From assembly GCA_964590435.1 (NCBI GenBank), contig CAZPWT010000015.1:1-64000 (forward strand): DNA of 64,000 nt. The letters run 5' to 3'. The notes below the pieces were generated by a model. The model saw only the letters and a program-made list of their open reading frames with translations, was not told the origin of the DNA and made no database searches. A program made the translations under genes and the position numbers. Within the stretch, counting starts at the first letter, position 1. Each line of letters starts with the position of its first letter. Positions 45,813 to 53,737 of this stretch are shown piece after piece. The stretch is from WSZJ01 sp964590435 (GTDB lineage: Bacteria; Planctomycetota; MHYJ01; WSZJ01).

Positions 45813-47525
45813 ATGCGCAAAAACACGCTTCTCGCCCTCGCCTCCGCCGGCGCACTTGCGGCCCTTTTCGCAATCTCCTGGCCCAACGCCACCACGGCCG
45901 AACCCAAAAAGCCGACCGTCACCACCCCGAAGGCGAAAAAGGGTTCCCAGGAAACCGAGGTCGCTTCCCAGCTCGACGCCCTCATCGCCGCGGAGTGGGC
46001 GACGCAGAAGCTCGACGCGTCGGACCTCGCGGACGATGCCGAGTTCCTCCGCCGCGCGACGCTCGACATCACCGGGCAGATCCCGACGGCCGACGATGCC
46101 CGCGCGTTCCTCATGAACAACGATCCCGACAAGCGCCGCAAGAAGATCGACGAGCTCCTCGAGTCGCCGCTCTACGCCGAGCACTGGGCGTTCACCTGGG
46201 CTCAGCGGCTCCTGGGCGGCTCGAAGCTGCTCCAGATCGCCGGCGACCGGGCGGGAAGCTACAAGCAGTGGTTCCGCGAAGCGTTCGCGAACAACATGCC
46301 CTACAACAAGTACGTCCACGAGATCGTCGCCGCCGAGGGCGACTCCGACTCGAACGGCGCGACCGCCTGGCTCGTCTCGCTCCAGGACGCCGGCGAGGCC
46401 GGCATGGCCGCCAGCGCTTCACGCCATTTCCTCGGCGTCCAGATCCAGTGCGCGCAGTGCCACGACTCCAAGGTCAACGACTGGAAGATGCCGGACTTCT
46501 GGGGCGTCGCGGCGTTCTTCGCGCGCACGAAGGTCCGACGCGTCATCGACCCCCAGACGAAGATGCCCACCGGCGTCTTCGAGATCGTCGACCTGCCGCG
46601 GGGCGAGTCCGCCATCCCGGAGACGAACCCGCCGAAGATCGTGGACCCGACGTTCCTCGAGGGGAAGACCCTGTCGCGCCCCGGCGGCACGCCGAAGGGC
46701 TTCAAGGTCAAAACCCCCAAGAACCCGGACCGCGAGTTCATCGCCGGGCCGGCGGACGGCGTCGAGCGCCGGAAGGAATTCGCGAAGTGGCTGACGGCGG
46801 ACGACAACAAGTGGTTCGGGAAGGCGGCGGTGAACTGGTACTGGGGGCACTTCCTCGGCGCCGGATTCGTCGAACCGCTCGACGACCTCGACATCACCAA
46901 TCCGCCGTCGATCCCGGCCGCCTTCGACTACCTCACGGCGGACTTCAAGCTCAATGGCTACGACCTCAAGCGCCTGATCCGCACGATCTGCAACACGAAG
47001 GCGTACCAGCTCTCGAGCAAGCCCAGCCCGACCAACGCCCACGACGAGCGGTTCTACTCGCACGGCAAGCTCGAGCACCTCACTCCCGACCAGACGTTCT
47101 ACTCGCTGATGTCCGTCACCGGGATCGAGAACTCCCTCGCCCGCGGCATGGACCGCGACCGCGTCGAGCAGCTCAAGCAGCGCTTCCTCGCCGGGTTCGT
47201 CTTCCTCTTCGGCAACGACGAGGGCGAGGCCGGCGACGCCTTCAACGGCACGATCCCGCAGGCGCTCCTGTTCATGAACAACCCGCAGATCCAGAACGGC
47301 CTCAAGGTCGGTCCGAACACGACGCTGGGCAAGATCCTGCAGAAGGTCGAGACGGTGGAAGCGCGCCTGGACGAGATGTACCTGACGGCGCTGGGGCGCT
47401 TCCCGACCGACACGGAGAAGACGTATTTCGCGAGCGTGATCAACAAGTACCAGAACTCGAAGCTGATCTACGAGGACGTGTACTGGGCGCTCGTGAACTC
47501 GAGCGAGTTCCAGTTCAATCATTGA
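45813..47525 (+). CDS. DUF1549/DUF1553 family protein
   Basis: 570 residues with a signal peptide (LLALASAGALAALFAISWPN). DUF1549 block: FLRRATLDITGQIPTADDARAFL, the CAQCHDSKVNDWKMPDFWGVAAFF heme-like CxxCH, and WYWGHFLGAGFVEPLDD. DUF1553 block: PDQTFYSLMSVTG and LTALGRFPTDTEKTYF. Such proteins are massively expanded in planctomycetes and usually paired with DUF1501, as here. GAAAGG at 45801-45806 supports ATG 45813. The divergent gap to the OmpA fusion (284 bases) contains the promoters. Confidence 0.93.
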   Translation: MRKNTLLALASAGALAALFAISWPNATTAEPKKPTVTTPKAKKGSQETEVASQLDALIAAEWATQKLDASDLADDAEFLRRATLDITGQIPTADDARAFLMNNDPDKRRKKIDELLESPLYAEHWAFTWAQRLLGGSKLLQIAGDRAGSYKQWFREAFANNMPYNKYVHEIVAAEGDSDSNGATAWLVSLQDAGEAGMAASASRHFLGVQIQCAQCHDSKVNDWKMPDFWGVAAFFARTKVRRVIDPQTKMPTGVFEIVDLPRGESAIPETNPPKIVDPTFLEGKTLSRPGGTPKGFKVKTPKNPDREFIAGPADGVERRKEFAKWLTADDNKWFGKAAVNWYWGHFLGAGFVEPLDDLDITNPPSIPAAFDYLTADFKLNGYDLKRLIRTICNTKAYQLSSKPSPTNAHDERFYSHGKLEHLTPDQTFYSLMSVTGIENSLARGMDRDRVEQLKQRFLAGFVFLFGNDEGEAGDAFNGTIPQALLFMNNPQIQNGLKVGPNTTLGKILQKVETVEARLDEMYLTALGRFPTDTEKTYFASVINKYQNSKLIYEDVYWALVNSSEFQFNH

Positions 47526-47580
47526 TTGCGGCTCTGCCGCAATCAATGACCCGCCGAAGCCCCGAAGGGGCGAAGGCGGG
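47521..47580 (+). repeat. tandem hairpins between DUF1553 and DUF1501 genes
   Basis: A 12-bp perfect stem (47521-47532 with 47536-47547, loop TCT) is followed by a second, imperfect hairpin at 47550-47580. The second has CCCGCC and GGCGGG outer arms and GCCCC/GGGGC inner arms, separated by GAA internal loops. No T tract follows, so partial termination or mRNA processing is more likely than full termination. Confidence 0.6.
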
Positions 47581-47615
47581 CCCCGGACCATGACGGACAA
47601 ATTGAGGACCAGCCG

Positions 47616-49019
47616 ATGGAACCCCGCAACTGCGACTGCCACGACGACAAGCCCGAGATCGCCGCCGGACCGATCGCCCGCCGCGACTTCTTCAAGCTCG
47701 GCGTCGGCGGCGCGCTGTCGCTCGCGCTCGCCAGCCGCATGACGTCGAGCCTGTTCGCGGACGACAAGAAGCCCGCGAAGGGGAACGAGAAGTACGACAA
47801 GCCGCCCGCGCAGATCACGCCGAAGGCCAAGAGCGTGATCCTGCTGTGGATGGACGGCGGGCCGAGCCAGATGGACACGTGGGACCCGAAGGGCGGCGCG
47901 AACGGCGGGTCGCTGAAGAAGGTCAAGACGAAGATCGACGGGTGCGAGTTCACGGAGCCGCTCGCGCCGCTGGCCGACGTGAGCGACCGGATGGCGGTCC
48001 TCCGCTCGATGACGTCGAAGGAAGGCAACCACCAGCGCGCGCGGTACTACCTGCACACCGGCTACCCCCCGACGGGGACGCTGAAGCACCCGAGCACGGG
48101 CGCCGTGGTGTCCCTCAAGCGGCAGAACCCGAACCTCGACCTCCCGCACTTCGTCTCCGTCAACAACCCGTCCTTCGGCGCCGGCTTCCTCGGCGTGTCG
48201 TACGGGCCGTTCGTGATCCAGGACCCGGGCAAGCCGCCCGACAACGTCGCGTACGCCGCGGGGATCGACGCGGAGCGCTTCGACCGCCGCATGAAGCTCC
48301 TGGAGAAGGCCGACCAGGCGTTCGCGGCGTCCCGCGGCGGCGTGATGACCGAGGGGAAGGACGCGATCTACGAGAAGAGCGTCAAGCTGATGCGGTCGCC
48401 GCTGCTGAAGGCGTTCGACATCAGCGAGGAAGGCGAGAGCGTCAAGCAGGCGTACGGGATCGGGGACGGCGTGGGAGGCGCGGACAAGAAGGGGAACGCG
48501 CAGAGGGCCGGCCAGCGGGCGGACAAATTCGGCGAGGGCGTGCTGATGGCGCGGCGCCTCGTCGAGGTCGGCGTCCCGTTCGTCGAGGTCACGCTCGGAG
48601 GCTGGGATACCCATCAGGACAACTTCGGCCGCGTCAGCGGCCTCTGCGGCTCGCTCGCGCCGGCGTTCGCGGCGCTCATCAAGGACCTCGAGGACCGGCA
48701 CCTGCTCGACTCGACGCTCGTCCTGTGCATGGGCGAATTCGGCCGCACGCCGAGGATTAACCCGAACGACGGCCGCGACCACTTCCCCAATTGCTTCTCC
48801 GTCGCGATGGCGGGAGGCGGCGTGAGGGGCGGGCAGGTGATCGGCGCGACGGCGGACGACGGGATGTCGGTCGTGAAGGACCCGTGGGCGGTGCCGGATC
48901 TCATGGCGACGATCTGCACGGCGCTGGGGATCGACCACACGGAGTGGTTCCAGACGCCGGTCGGGCGGCCGATCCAGATTGCGAACAAGGGGCGGGTGAT
49001 TGAAGGGCTGCTGGGGTAA
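47616..49019 (+). CDS. Tat-exported DUF1501 family protein
   Basis: 467 residues. Twin-arginine signal IARRDFFKLGVGGALSLALAS is preceded by CDCHDD. DUF1501 blocks: VILLWMDGGPSQMDTWDPK, GNHQRARYYLHTGYPPTG, GVPFVEVTLGGWDTHQDNF, VLCMGEFGRTPRINPNDGRDHFP. It is paired with the DUF1549/DUF1553 gene 90 bases upstream, from which it is separated by tandem hairpins. The two are presumed to form an exported complex of unknown function. It is only distantly similar to the DUF1501 at 21125-22309, which pairs with DUF1800. Confidence 0.93.
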   Translation: MEPRNCDCHDDKPEIAAGPIARRDFFKLGVGGALSLALASRMTSSLFADDKKPAKGNEKYDKPPAQITPKAKSVILLWMDGGPSQMDTWDPKGGANGGSLKKVKTKIDGCEFTEPLAPLADVSDRMAVLRSMTSKEGNHQRARYYLHTGYPPTGTLKHPSTGAVVSLKRQNPNLDLPHFVSVNNPSFGAGFLGVSYGPFVIQDPGKPPDNVAYAAGIDAERFDRRMKLLEKADQAFAASRGGVMTEGKDAIYEKSVKLMRSPLLKAFDISEEGESVKQAYGIGDGVGGADKKGNAQRAGQRADKFGEGVLMARRLVEVGVPFVEVTLGGWDTHQDNFGRVSGLCGSLAPAFAALIKDLEDRHLLDSTLVLCMGEFGRTPRINPNDGRDHFPNCFSVAMAGGGVRGGQVIGATADDGMSVVKDPWAVPDLMATICTALGIDHTEWFQTPVGRPIQIANKGRVIEGLLG

Positions 49020-49022
49020 GGC

Positions 49023-49057
49023 GAGGCTGGTAGCTGGGGGTTGGTGGTTAGTGGTTA
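49023..49057. repeat. heptamer-phased repeat, five units
   Basis: Units such as GTGGTTA in exact 7-base phase, just after the DUF1501 stop. Related to the tract at 22311-22345. Confidence 0.75.
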
Positions 49058-49093
49058 CGACAACAGCCGCGGGAAACTGCGGCCGATTCTTTT

Positions 49094-49888
49094 TCAGGTT
49101 TGGACCCCGGCCCACGGGAACCGCACCCAGGGACTGTACGGATGAGTCAGCAGTCGCTCGCCGCACTCCTCGAGTCCGGGATCGCGCGCGCCGCTCCAGA
49201 ACTGCCGTCCGGCGAGAAAGCTCTGGTGGAATCCGGACCAGTGCGTGAATTCCGGGCGGAAACTCGCCAATGTGGCCAGTTCGGCCCACGCCGTTGCATC
49301 GTCGATGTGACCCGCGATGAAACTCATGCGGAGGAGATGGACCAGCCGGGCCAGATCCCAGCCCAGGATTCCCGCGGCGCCCAGGTTCTTCGCGGTGATC
49401 GTCACGATCCTGACCAGATTCGCTGCGACGCCCGGCTCGAGCCCGGATCTCGTGGTTCCTTCCAGGCCGCCCCGGTACAGGCAGACGGATTCCTCTACCG
49501 AGCGGCTCCCGTCCTTGAGAATGGCAGCCAGCGTTTCGTATTCCCGGCGAAGGCCTTGCCCACGCAGGAAGCTCACCACCCCCAGCGCCGATTTCTTGTC
49601 CGTCACGTCCCACATGTCTGCCAGCATGTCCCGGCAGGCGCCCGCGTCTTCCTCGGCCACGTTCATGTCGATCCGGCAAAACCCCTCGGTGACGCCCAGC
49701 TCGATGTCCTCGCGGTTCGCCTCGATGAAACCGGGATCCTCGTCGGGCTCGCCGCTGAAGCTCACCAGCTGCGCGAGCATCTGGTTTTCCTCAACATAGA
49801 CGGCGCCCAGACTCATGGCCCAGATTTCGTCCGGTGTCTCCGCCTTCAACCGCCGTTCGCCTCGTTTCCGTCGCGCCATGCTCTTCAT
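49094..49888 (-). CDS. DUF1266-like protein
   Basis: 264 residues with no signal peptide. The C-terminal part GILGWDLARLVHLLRMSFIAGHIDDATAWAEL and HWSGFHQSFLAGRQFW follows the DUF1266 pattern (WDLxR, then a tryptophan-rich SFxxGRxFW segment). The N-terminal half is acidic and unrecognised. DUF1266 proteins occur in polymorphic toxin neighbourhoods elsewhere, but nothing toxin-like is adjacent here. ATG 49879 (MARRKRGE) is an alternative start. Confidence 0.72.
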   Translation of the reverse strand: MKSMARRKRGERRLKAETPDEIWAMSLGAVYVEENQMLAQLVSFSGEPDEDPGFIEANREDIELGVTEGFCRIDMNVAEEDAGACRDMLADMWDVTDKKSALGVVSFLRGQGLRREYETLAAILKDGSRSVEESVCLYRGGLEGTTRSGLEPGVAANLVRIVTITAKNLGAAGILGWDLARLVHLLRMSFIAGHIDDATAWAELATLASFRPEFTHWSGFHQSFLAGRQFWSGARDPGLEECGERLLTHPYSPWVRFPWAGVQT

Positions 49889-49953
49889 TGGGCGGAATGC
49901 CCCGCGGGCGTGTCAAGCTCCGGCCATCCCCGGGATTCCGGGGAGCATCCGCC

Positions 49954-49968
49954 TATAATCGCCCCGTG
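49954..49968 (+). promoter_or_regulatory. consensus -10 of a probable leaderless gene
   Basis: TATAAT at 49954-49959, six bases before GTG 49966; the same arrangement as at 16991-17005. No ribosome-binding site. Confidence 0.55.
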
Positions 49969-51876
49969 CGCCGCACCCACCTCGCGATCTTCGGAAGCGT
50001 CCTCCTGGCGGCGGCCGGGCTGGCGATCCTGGCGGCGCGGTCGCTGGACGCGCAGCGGCTCGTGATCGAGCAGGCGGCGGCGGAGAACGCGCGGCGGGCG
50101 GCCGCGGCGGCGGCGGCGGAGTGGCGGGCGCGGCTCGACGCGGCCACGCTTCCCTTTCTCGAAACGCTCCCGGAGTCCGGATCGGCGGCGGCGCTTGCCG
50201 CGGCGCTGGGAAAACTGGAAGGACACGCGGAAGTCGCGGCGGGGTTCGCGCTGGACCGGAACGGGCGCGTCACCTGGCCACCGCCGGCCGCTACGGCGCG
50301 CGCGTTTGTCGAGACGCTTCCCACGGATGAGGCAGCGCGAGAAGCGCTGGCCCGCGGGTACCGGGCGGAATTCGCGGCGAAGGACACGGAGCTGGCGCTG
50401 AGGGAGTACGCGGCCGCGGGGCGGGCGGAGTTCGGGCAGACGGTGCGGGTCGAGGCGAAGCTCCAGGAAGCGGCGCTGGCGGCGAAGATCGAGATTCCGG
50501 AGAGGGCGATCGCGGCGTACGACGAAGCGCTCGCGATGGGGCGCTTCACGGAACCCGAGCGCGTGGTGGCGGCGTGGCTGGAGCGGGCGCGGCTGAAGCG
50601 CGGCGTGAACGCGGATGCGGCGGAGGCGGACGCGCTGGCACTGGCGGAGTCGGTGTTCGGGCCGGACTCGGGGCGGTACGGGACGGCGGTCGAGGCGGCG
50701 CGGGCGAAGGTCGGGGCGGCGCTGAAGGATTGGACGTTCACGGCGCTCGGGGCGCAGAAATGGAGCGCACTGGCGGCGCGCGGGGCAAGGGAGAGGGCAG
50801 GGGCGGACGTCCGTGAACGGGCGGCGGGGCTGGCGGCGGCGCTGGTGCGGCAGAAAGACCCGCCGGTCTACGCCGCGCTGGACGGCGGGCTGCTCGCGGC
50901 GTGGAAAGTGCGGCCGAGTGGCGCCGCTGCGGGCGTGGTGCTGCACCGGGAAAGGCTCTCGCTGGCCGGCCCCGGCGAGCTCGTCGCGCCCGGCGGCGCG
51001 GCCGCGGCGATCCCGGGGGCCGACGGCCTCGCGGTGGCTCTTCCCCCGTCGAACGAAGCCGCGGCGTCGATCCGTCGCCAGCGCTTCGTCTACATCGCGG
51101 GGCTCGCGGTGCTTCTCGCCGCGCTCGCGGCGGGGCTGTGGATGTCGTTCCGGGCGGTGCGGCGCGAGGCGGAGCTGGCGCGGCTGAAGAGCGACTTTGT
51201 GTCGCAGGTGTCGCACGAGCTGAAGACGCCGCTGGCGCTGGTGCGGATGTACGCGGAGACGCTGGAGGCTGGGAAGATCACGGAGGACGCGCAGAAGAAG
51301 GAATACATGCAGGTGATCCTGCGGGAGTCGGAGCGGCTGTCGGCGATGATCGAGAAGATCCTGGATTTCGCGCGGCTGGAGCGCGGGGAGAGGACGTTCG
51401 AGCGGCGGACGGGCGACCTGGCCGCGGCGGCGCGGGAGGCGGCGGGGACGTTCGGGAAGCAGGCGGGTGTGGAGGTGGCGGTGGACGCGCCGAAACCGGT
51501 GCGGGCGGCGTTCGACGCGGACGGCGTGGCGCTGGCGATCCGCAACCTGCTCGAGAATGCGGTGAAGTACAGCGACGGCGCGCCGCAGGTCGGCGTGCGG
51601 GTGTCGGAGCGGAACGGGACGGCGACGGTCGCGGTGGAAGATCGCGGGATCGGCGTGCCGGCGGAGGACCGCGAGAGGGTTTTCGAGAGGTTCTATCGAG
51701 CCGGGGACCCGCGCGCGAAGAAAGTCAAGGGGACCGGGCTCGGGCTGGCGCTCGTCGCCCGCGTCATGGAGGGCCACGGCGGCACCGCGCGGTGCGAGGC
51801 CCGGCAGGGCGGCGGAAGCCGCTTCATCCTGGAATTTACACGGAGAACCGATGCCCCAGACGATCCTGGTCGTTGA
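49966..51876 (+). CDS. sensor histidine kinase
   Basis: 636 residues. Membrane helix about 5-22, a large alanine-rich helical extracytoplasmic sensor with a TPR-like element, a second helix near residue 370, then the transmitter. H-box FVSQVSHELKTPLALVRMY (H417), N-box IRNLLENAVKYSD, G1 VEDRGIGVP, F-box RVFERFYRAGD and G2 GTGLGLALV are all present, so it is an active kinase. It overlaps the response regulator gene by 26 bases, showing a coupled two-component pair. GTG 49966 is chosen from the membrane helix and the -10 just upstream. Confidence 0.93.
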   Translation: MRRTHLAIFGSVLLAAAGLAILAARSLDAQRLVIEQAAAENARRAAAAAAAEWRARLDAATLPFLETLPESGSAAALAAALGKLEGHAEVAAGFALDRNGRVTWPPPAATARAFVETLPTDEAAREALARGYRAEFAAKDTELALREYAAAGRAEFGQTVRVEAKLQEAALAAKIEIPERAIAAYDEALAMGRFTEPERVVAAWLERARLKRGVNADAAEADALALAESVFGPDSGRYGTAVEAARAKVGAALKDWTFTALGAQKWSALAARGARERAGADVRERAAGLAAALVRQKDPPVYAALDGGLLAAWKVRPSGAAAGVVLHRERLSLAGPGELVAPGGAAAAIPGADGLAVALPPSNEAAASIRRQRFVYIAGLAVLLAALAAGLWMSFRAVRREAELARLKSDFVSQVSHELKTPLALVRMYAETLEAGKITEDAQKKEYMQVILRESERLSAMIEKILDFARLERGERTFERRTGDLAAAAREAAGTFGKQAGVEVAVDAPKPVRAAFDADGVALAIRNLLENAVKYSDGAPQVGVRVSERNGTATVAVEDRGIGVPAEDRERVFERFYRAGDPRAKKVKGTGLGLALVARVMEGHGGTARCEARQGGGSRFILEFTRRTDAPDDPGR

Positions 51877-52540
51877 GGACGAAGCGGACCTGCTGCGCGG
51901 ACTGCGCGACAACCTCGCGTACGAGGGGTGGCGCGTGCTGACGGCGGGGGACGGGGAGAAAGGGCTGGCGCTGGCGCTGAAGGAGAAGCCGGACCTGGTG
52001 ATCCTGGACTGGATGCTTCCGGGGATGGACGGGCTGGCGGTGTGCAAGGAGTTGCGGGCGCGGGGGGCGATGGTGCCGGTCGTGTTCCTGACGGCAAGGG
52101 GCCAGGAGGTCGACCGGGTGCTCGGGCTCGAGATGGGGGCGGACGACTATGTGACGAAGCCGTTCAGCGTGCGGGAACTGGTGGCGCGCGTGAAGGCGAT
52201 CCTGCGAAGGGCGGCGGGGACAGCCTCCCGGCCCGCGAAGTTCACGATCGGCGACCTCGAAGTGGACGCGGACGCGTTCACGGCGAAGCGGGGCAAGAAG
52301 ACCATCGAACTGGGCCGCTACGAGGCGGAGATTCTGCGCCTCCTCGCGCAGCGCCGGGGGCAGGTGGTATCGCGCAACGACATCCTGAACGAAGTCTGGG
52401 GAGTCGATGCGTATCCCACGGACCGCACGGTCGACAACTACATCGTGAAACTCCGCCAGAAGATCGAGCGCGACCCGAAGACCCCGCGCCTGCTGCTCAC
52501 GGTCCACGGCGCCGGCTACAAGCTGCTCGACCCGACCTGA
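51851..52540 (+). CDS. OmpR-family response regulator
   Basis: 229 residues: receiver domain with phosphorylated D53 (LVILDWMLPG), acidic pocket E9-D10, and K in VTKPFSVREL. An OmpR/PhoB-type winged-helix DNA-binding domain follows (ELGRYEAEILRLLAQRRGQVVSRNDI, TVDNYIVKLRQKIE, TVHGAGYKLL). Partner of the histidine kinase whose gene it overlaps. The genes it controls are unknown; the downstream STN-domain gene 200 bases away is one candidate. Confidence 0.95.
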   Translation: MPQTILVVEDEADLLRGLRDNLAYEGWRVLTAGDGEKGLALALKEKPDLVILDWMLPGMDGLAVCKELRARGAMVPVVFLTARGQEVDRVLGLEMGADDYVTKPFSVRELVARVKAILRRAAGTASRPAKFTIGDLEVDADAFTAKRGKKTIELGRYEAEILRLLAQRRGQVVSRNDILNEVWGVDAYPTDRTVDNYIVKLRQKIERDPKTPRLLLTVHGAGYKLLDPT

Positions 52541-52549
52541 CCGCCCGCC

Positions 52550-52626
52550 AAACTCCAAATCCCCCACCCCCAACCCTCGGAACTCGGAACCCGGAACTCG
52601 GAACCGAACTCCAAAACCCCGAACTC
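52550..52626. repeat. heptamer-phased repeat, eleven units
   Basis: The longest of the six tracts. Its core alternates CGGAACT and CGGAACC, and it is nearly the reverse complement of the tract at 63256-63311. It lies in the 200-base gap after the response regulator. Confidence 0.8.
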
Positions 52627-52740
52627 CCCGCCATGACAACTCTCTACATCCTCCCACTTCCCCGTGACACCTCCTGCCCCCTCATGCCCTATCTTTCCCC
52701 GCGTAGGGGGGAACACAACCACGCCACTCCAGGAGGCCCG

Positions 52741-53679
52741 ATGAAACCGCTCGCCCTGTCCGCCGCCCTGCTCGCAGCCCTTCTCGTCCTTCCCGCCCGC
52801 GCCGAGGACGGCGCCGCCGAGGACTACGCCAAGGCGCTCGACAAGGAGAACACCGACCGCGACCTGAACGGCGCGATGGAGATCTACAAGTCGATCCTGA
52901 AGAAGCACAAGGACGAGGAAGAGATCGCCGCGAAGGCGCAGTACCGGATTGCGGAGTGCTGGGAGAAGCTGGGGGTGCCGCGGGACGCGAAGGAGGCGTA
53001 CGAGGCCGTCGTGCGCGACTTCCCCGCCCAGGCGGCGCTCGTGGACAAGGCGAAGGAGCGGCTCGCCGCGATGGCGGGCGCGCCGGTGGAGAAGAAGCCC
53101 GGGGACGTCGTCGCGAAGAAGCTCGAAACGCTGAAGATCGACCTCGATTTCACGGACTCCCCCCTCACCGACATCCTCGATTTCATCAGCTCCTTCGCGG
53201 CCATCCCCTGCGTCCTCGACCCCGCCGCGAAGGAACTCGCCGAGAACAAACTCACCTTCGCGGTGAAGGACCTCGCTCTCGGCAAGGTGCTGGCGCTGCT
53301 GGCGGACTCGGCCCATGTCGCCTTCGCCCGCCGCAACGGGATGCTGATCTGGACGACCCCGGCCCGCCTGAACGACGTGCAGCAGATGCCGGCGATCACG
53401 GTCGGCAACGACGCCAGCGCCGACGACAAGGACGTCTTCCGCAAACTCGACGCGCTCCGCATCAGCCTGAATTTCACGGACACGCCCGTCACGGAAACCC
53501 TGTCCTTTATCCGGGAAGTCGCCCAGCTGAACATCGTGCCCGACCAGAACCTCAAGGAAAGCACCGTCAACCTCCGAGTCGACGACACGCGCCTCGGCGA
53601 CGTCCTCGAGCTCCTCGCCTTCATGAACAACCTGGACATCCGCATCGCCAACGGCGCGCTCGTGGTGAAGGGCAAGTAA
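52741..53679 (+). CDS. exported TPR protein with two secretin/TonB short N-terminal (STN) domains
   Basis: 312 residues with signal peptide (LALSAALLAALLVLPARAED). TPR-like helices cover about 28-110. Two tandem copies of an STN-like beta-alpha-beta domain follow: LKIDLDFTDSPLTDILDFIS and LRISLNFTDTPVTETLSFIRE, each ending in a NKLTFAVKDL / TVNLRVDDTRL strand. Such domains occur at the periplasmic end of secretins and TonB receptors, but there is no secretin barrel here, so it is a stand-alone periplasmic adaptor. AGGAGG precedes ATG 52741. Confidence 0.83.
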   Translation: MKPLALSAALLAALLVLPARAEDGAAEDYAKALDKENTDRDLNGAMEIYKSILKKHKDEEEIAAKAQYRIAECWEKLGVPRDAKEAYEAVVRDFPAQAALVDKAKERLAAMAGAPVEKKPGDVVAKKLETLKIDLDFTDSPLTDILDFISSFAAIPCVLDPAAKELAENKLTFAVKDLALGKVLALLADSAHVAFARRNGMLIWTTPARLNDVQQMPAITVGNDASADDKDVFRKLDALRISLNFTDTPVTETLSFIREVAQLNIVPDQNLKESTVNLRVDDTRLGDVLELLAFMNNLDIRIANGALVVKGK

Positions 53680-53686
53680 CGCAGAG

Positions 53687-53717
53687 GCGCGGGACGGCCG
53701 GGGGGGCCGTCCCGCGC
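53687..53717. other. intergenic hairpin
   Basis: Perfect 13-bp stem (53687-53699 with 53705-53717), G5 loop, no T tract. It sits between the STN protein and the cyclase-fold protein genes, and may attenuate or stabilise the message. Confidence 0.6.
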
Positions 53718-53737
53718 GTTCACCTCGGAGGAAGCCC

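Noticed and set aside
52550..52626. CRISPR-like array
   Set aside because: Units are 7 bases with no spacers; no cas genes in the window.
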